Below, one piece after another: positions 5,885 through 8,214 of a stretch of DNA of 8,214 nt. Under the pieces are notes generated by a model. It was not told where the DNA came from and did no database searches. It saw nothing but the letters and a program-made list of their open reading frames with translations. The stretch covers positions 1-8,214 of the forward strand of contig JAIOHO010000545.1 of the NCBI GenBank assembly GCA_019912905.1, written 5' to 3'. Origin of the DNA: Anaerolineae bacterium (GTDB lineage Bacteria; Chloroflexota; Anaerolineae; Aggregatilineales; Phototrophicaceae). Position 1 is the stretch's first letter. Each line of letters begins with the position of its first letter. A program made the translations under genes and the position numbers.

Positions 5885-7369
5885 CTAGCGGGCTAGCGCA
5901 GTTGCCGGGACGTATTCGCCGATGAGCTGGCGTGTCCACCAGGCCCCGGTCTGGCTCCGTTCTTCCATAGTCGTAAACTGATAATCGTACAATTGGGCGC
6001 GGACATAACGCGGCGGCGCATCCGGGAACGGGTTGGTTTCCAGCAGGGCGAGCACGTCGGGTTTGCCTTCCAGCAGGCGCTGCACAAAGGCACTGAACCA
6101 GGGACTCTGCGACGGCGGCCCCAGCGCGGCGAACCACATCTGCCAGTCGAGGCGCGGCTGGTGCGGCGCAACCCAGGGCGGCGGGCGCTGAAGGTCGCCG
6201 GGCTTGTCCTTGAAGCGGTACGCCTGCCATGTCTGGCCGTCATTGCTGCCTTCGACGAGGATCTCCGGGCGGGTGGTGGTCATCACGGCGAACAGGCCGT
6301 AGCTGTTGGCGATGCGCAGCGGGGCGAGGAAATTGACGACATTCAGCACCGGTTCGGGCAGGCCGGTCCTGCCGATCACCCGGTACAGCATCTGGATTCC
6401 GCCCAGCGCAAACACCAGCGCAGCCACGAGGCCCAGCAGCGCGCGGCGGTAGGCGGGCAGCCTGACTGGAGTCGAGTCGAAGCGGGCGGTCAGTACGCCC
6501 GGCAGCAGGCGGCGCAGGAAGGCATCATCGAGCAGGGGGATGCACAGGGCCAGTGCCAGCAGATTGAAGAAGGTGTAATTGCCGGTGAGGGCAATCAACA
6601 CTTGCAGCGCGGCGATCCCGGCGGCAGCGATCCAGCGCAGGCGGCGCGGCCCGAAGATGAACAGCGGCAGAATCAGTTCGACCCCGAACATAAAGGCGGC
6701 GGAGGCCTGCTGGAAGGGCAGCGGAAGCTGGTGCATGAACCAGGCAAGCGGGGTAGGCAGCGGCTGCGTGGTGTAATGATAGGTCAGGGCGGTCAGGTTG
6801 GCCCAGGTGGGATCGCCGCTGGTGAGCTTGACGACGCCGGAGCTGAACATCAGGCGGAAGAGCAGCCAGCGCAGCAGCCATATGTTGAGGGGGGAGGGGG
6901 AACGCTGCGCGGATCGTCGCGGGACGATGTGCGGCGGCGCGAGCAGGATCGCCAGGAAGCCGGTTTCGAGCAGCAGCAGGTCCCACTGGTAGCGCAGGAA
7001 AATCTGCCCGGCGGTGACCAGCGACAGGTACAGCCCCCACAGAAGGGCGGCGCTGAACAGCGGGGCGATGTCCAGCAGCAGCAGGACGGACAGGATCATC
7101 CCGGCGTGCGTCAGGAACAGCAGGCCGCCGTCGCTGGCATTCCACCAGACGAGGGAGGGAAACAGATTGTAGGCTTGTGGGCCGTAGTAATTTTGCAGCG
7201 TCTGCAAAGTGTCGCGGATGGGCAGGATTCCGCCGCTGCCGACCAGCCCCAGAATCTGCGCGGCCAGCGATGCGAAAGCGATGAAATAGATGATCGCCAG
7301 TGCCCGCAGGAACAGCCAGCGCGTCAGGCTATTGGTGGGCGGGCGCATAGGCACATCCCCGGCGGTCAT
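5885..7369 (-). CDS. Lipase maturation factor family membrane protein
   Basis: 494 residues, multi-pass. Several stretches are hallmarks of the lipase maturation factor family (LMF1/LMF2, formerly DUF1222): 'FLRYQWDLLLLETGFLA' (124-140), 'FRLMFSSGVVKLTSGDPTW' (171-189), 'TYHYTTQPLPTPLAW' (196-210), 'YRFKDKPGD' (384-392) and 'VAPHQPRLDWQMWFAAL' (400-416). Hydrophobic segments near 20-45, 82-122, 130-145, 163-180, 222-240, 246-281 and 309-329 suggest eight or nine membrane helices; the C-terminal 140 residues form a conserved soluble domain. The length fits. In animals LMF1 is an ER protein needed for folding of lipoprotein lipase; the role of bacterial members is not established. The start ATG 7369 overlaps the stop of the upstream phosphatase gene (ATGA), favouring translational coupling. 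An internal ATG at 7348, behind GGGGA, is an alternative. Family call is very confident. Confidence 0.93.
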   Translation of the reverse strand: MTAGDVPMRPPTNSLTRWLFLRALAIIYFIAFASLAAQILGLVGSGGILPIRDTLQTLQNYYGPQAYNLFPSLVWWNASDGGLLFLTHAGMILSVLLLLDIAPLFSAALLWGLYLSLVTAGQIFLRYQWDLLLLETGFLAILLAPPHIVPRRSAQRSPSPLNIWLLRWLLFRLMFSSGVVKLTSGDPTWANLTALTYHYTTQPLPTPLAWFMHQLPLPFQQASAAFMFGVELILPLFIFGPRRLRWIAAAGIAALQVLIALTGNYTFFNLLALALCIPLLDDAFLRRLLPGVLTARFDSTPVRLPAYRRALLGLVAALVFALGGIQMLYRVIGRTGLPEPVLNVVNFLAPLRIANSYGLFAVMTTTRPEILVEGSNDGQTWQAYRFKDKPGDLQRPPPWVAPHQPRLDWQMWFAALGPPSQSPWFSAFVQRLLEGKPDVLALLETNPFPDAPPRYVRAQLYDYQFTTMEERSQTGAWWTRQLIGEYVPATALAR

Positions 7370-8214
7370 ACCAGCAGATTCGCCTTGAGTGCGGCCAGCG
7401 TGTCGGCATCGACCCCGGCGGCCTGTTCGAGATAGGCTTCGACCGAGCCGTAGCGCTGGCGGATGTAATCCAGCGTGTGCTGCATGGTTTGCGGTGGCGC
7501 GGTGATCAGCGGCTGGAAGTCGTCGATGTGGATGCCGAACAGAAAGGCCTGCGGCTGTTTGAACTTCCCGGCGATGAAGTCGCGGAAGGTGGTGAAAAAG
7601 CGGTTGCTCAGGCTGTAATCGGCAATGATGACCTCGTCGGGCACGCCCAACGCGGCCAGCAGCAGGGCGACGATCACGCCGGTGCGGTCCTTGCCCGCTG
7701 TGCAGTGGATCAGAATCGGCAGATTGGCCGGGTCAGCCATGTCACGCAGCATGCTGCCGAAGATCGGTCCGCTCTGGCCGATGATGTGCTCGGTGTAGGT
7801 CTTATCCATCAGCGCCTGCAAATTGTGGGGGTTGAGCAGCAGCGTGCGGATCTGGTCGCGGGTGCGGCCTCCGCCTTCGATGGGCAGATGCCGGTACACC
7901 GGCGCAGGATTGTGGGGCAGGCGGTCGGCGTCGTCAGCGACTTCATCGACGCTGCGCAGGTCACACACCAGCCGGATGCCGAGCGCTTGCAGCATTTCCA
8001 GGTCGGCGTCGGTTGCCCCGCCCAGTGCCCCGCTGCGGTAGACCTGGCCCCAGCGCACCCGCTGCCCGTCCGCCGTCCGGTAGCCGCCGATGTCGCGGGC
8101 GTTGGCGACCCCCTCCAGCGGCAGGGCGCGCTCCGCCACGACAAACGGTGGTTCGTCATCCAGGGTGACCTGAAAATAGGGGCGAGTCCGGTGGGGATGA
8201 TCGTGAAACAGGAC
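7366..8214 (-). CDS. Tyrosine/dual-specificity phosphatase, Y_phosphatase3 family (5' end outside window)
   Basis: The signature loop 'HCTAGKDRTG' gives the Cys-x5-Arg active site, with the nucleophilic cysteine codon at 7702-7704. The AGKD variant is typical of the LipA/MptpB-like Y_phosphatase3 family, whose members act on phosphotyrosine and in some cases phosphoinositides. Also visible are 'LPLEGVANARDIGGYRT' near the domain start, 'WGQVYRSGAL' and 'LVCDLRSVDEV' (the general-acid region), and after the loop 'GVIVALLLAALGVPDEVIIA', then 'DYSLSN'. A GTG at 8139 could serve as start, giving 257 residues. However, the frame stays open to the window end, and the extra 25 codons ('RPYFQVTLDDEPPFVVAERA' near the junction) read as natural protein, so I treat the gene as 5'-partial. 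No signal peptide is visible. It overlaps the lipase maturation factor gene by 4 bases. Substrate unknown. Confidence 0.9.
   Translation of the reverse strand, partial: VLFHDHPHRTRPYFQVTLDDEPPFVVAERALPLEGVANARDIGGYRTADGQRVRWGQVYRSGALGGATDADLEMLQALGIRLVCDLRSVDEVADDADRLPHNPAPVYRHLPIEGGGRTRDQIRTLLLNPHNLQALMDKTYTEHIIGQSGPIFGSMLRDMADPANLPILIHCTAGKDRTGVIVALLLAALGVPDEVIIADYSLSNRFFTTFRDFIAGKFKQPQAFLFGIHIDDFQPLITAPPQTMQHTLDYIRQRYGSVEAYLEQAAGVDADTLAALKANLLV

Noticed and set aside
5993..7435. 480-codon plus-strand open frame
   Set aside because: Antisense shadow of the lipase maturation factor gene; Gln/Gly-rich nonsense composition and no ribosome binding site context.
1..8214. tRNA, rRNA, CRISPR, insertion sequences, integrase or attachment sites
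   Set aside because: Looked for by eye on both strands. I saw no cloverleaf, spaced repeat array, transposase-like product or terminal inverted repeats.

Overview
The window is GC-rich and carries eight protein-coding genes plus one gene too short for most gene finders; I see no RNA gene, mobile element or CRISPR array. Several features point to a Chloroflexota bacterium, most likely of the Anaerolineae type: a membrane-anchored TPR protein with a proline/threonine linker, secreted proteins with tryptophan-rich and fibronectin-like domains, a DUF1269 membrane protein, a lipase maturation factor homologue, and very small 'MY-DP...RQQ-LI' proteins. This placement is an inference from protein style; no marker gene is present.

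Layout. (1) Positions 1-2650, plus strand: the 3' part of a membrane-anchored TPR protein (its start lies outside the window), followed 19 bases later by a secreted protein ending in a fibronectin-type-III-like domain. (2) Positions 2763-3890, minus strand: a secreted protein with two copies of a 'YE-G--IWRAD' domain around an Ig-like segment. It converges on the previous gene, with a hairpin between them. (3) Positions 3891-4259: a 369-base divergent control region. (4) Positions 4260-4805, plus strand: a DUF1269 membrane protein. (5) Positions 4806-5085: an intergenic region with two related GC-rich dyads and a good sigma-70-type promoter. (6) Positions 5086-5767, plus strand: a compact operon of a DUF2917-like protein and two short proteins (52 and 73 residues) that resemble each other, closed by a strong intrinsic terminator at 5793-5833. 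(7) Positions 5885-8214, minus strand: a tyrosine/dual-specificity phosphatase (open at the window edge) whose stop overlaps the start of a multi-pass lipase maturation factor homologue by 4 bases.

How the genes relate. The first block looks like cell-surface or envelope functions. The minus-strand pair (phosphatase plus lipase maturation factor) is probably translationally coupled. The microprotein operon is the most distinctive part of the window: it has a clear promoter, three clear ribosome binding sites and a terminator, and its two short products share an N-terminal motif and a hydrophobic/basic C-terminal segment. No complete, recognisable defence or mobile system is visible.
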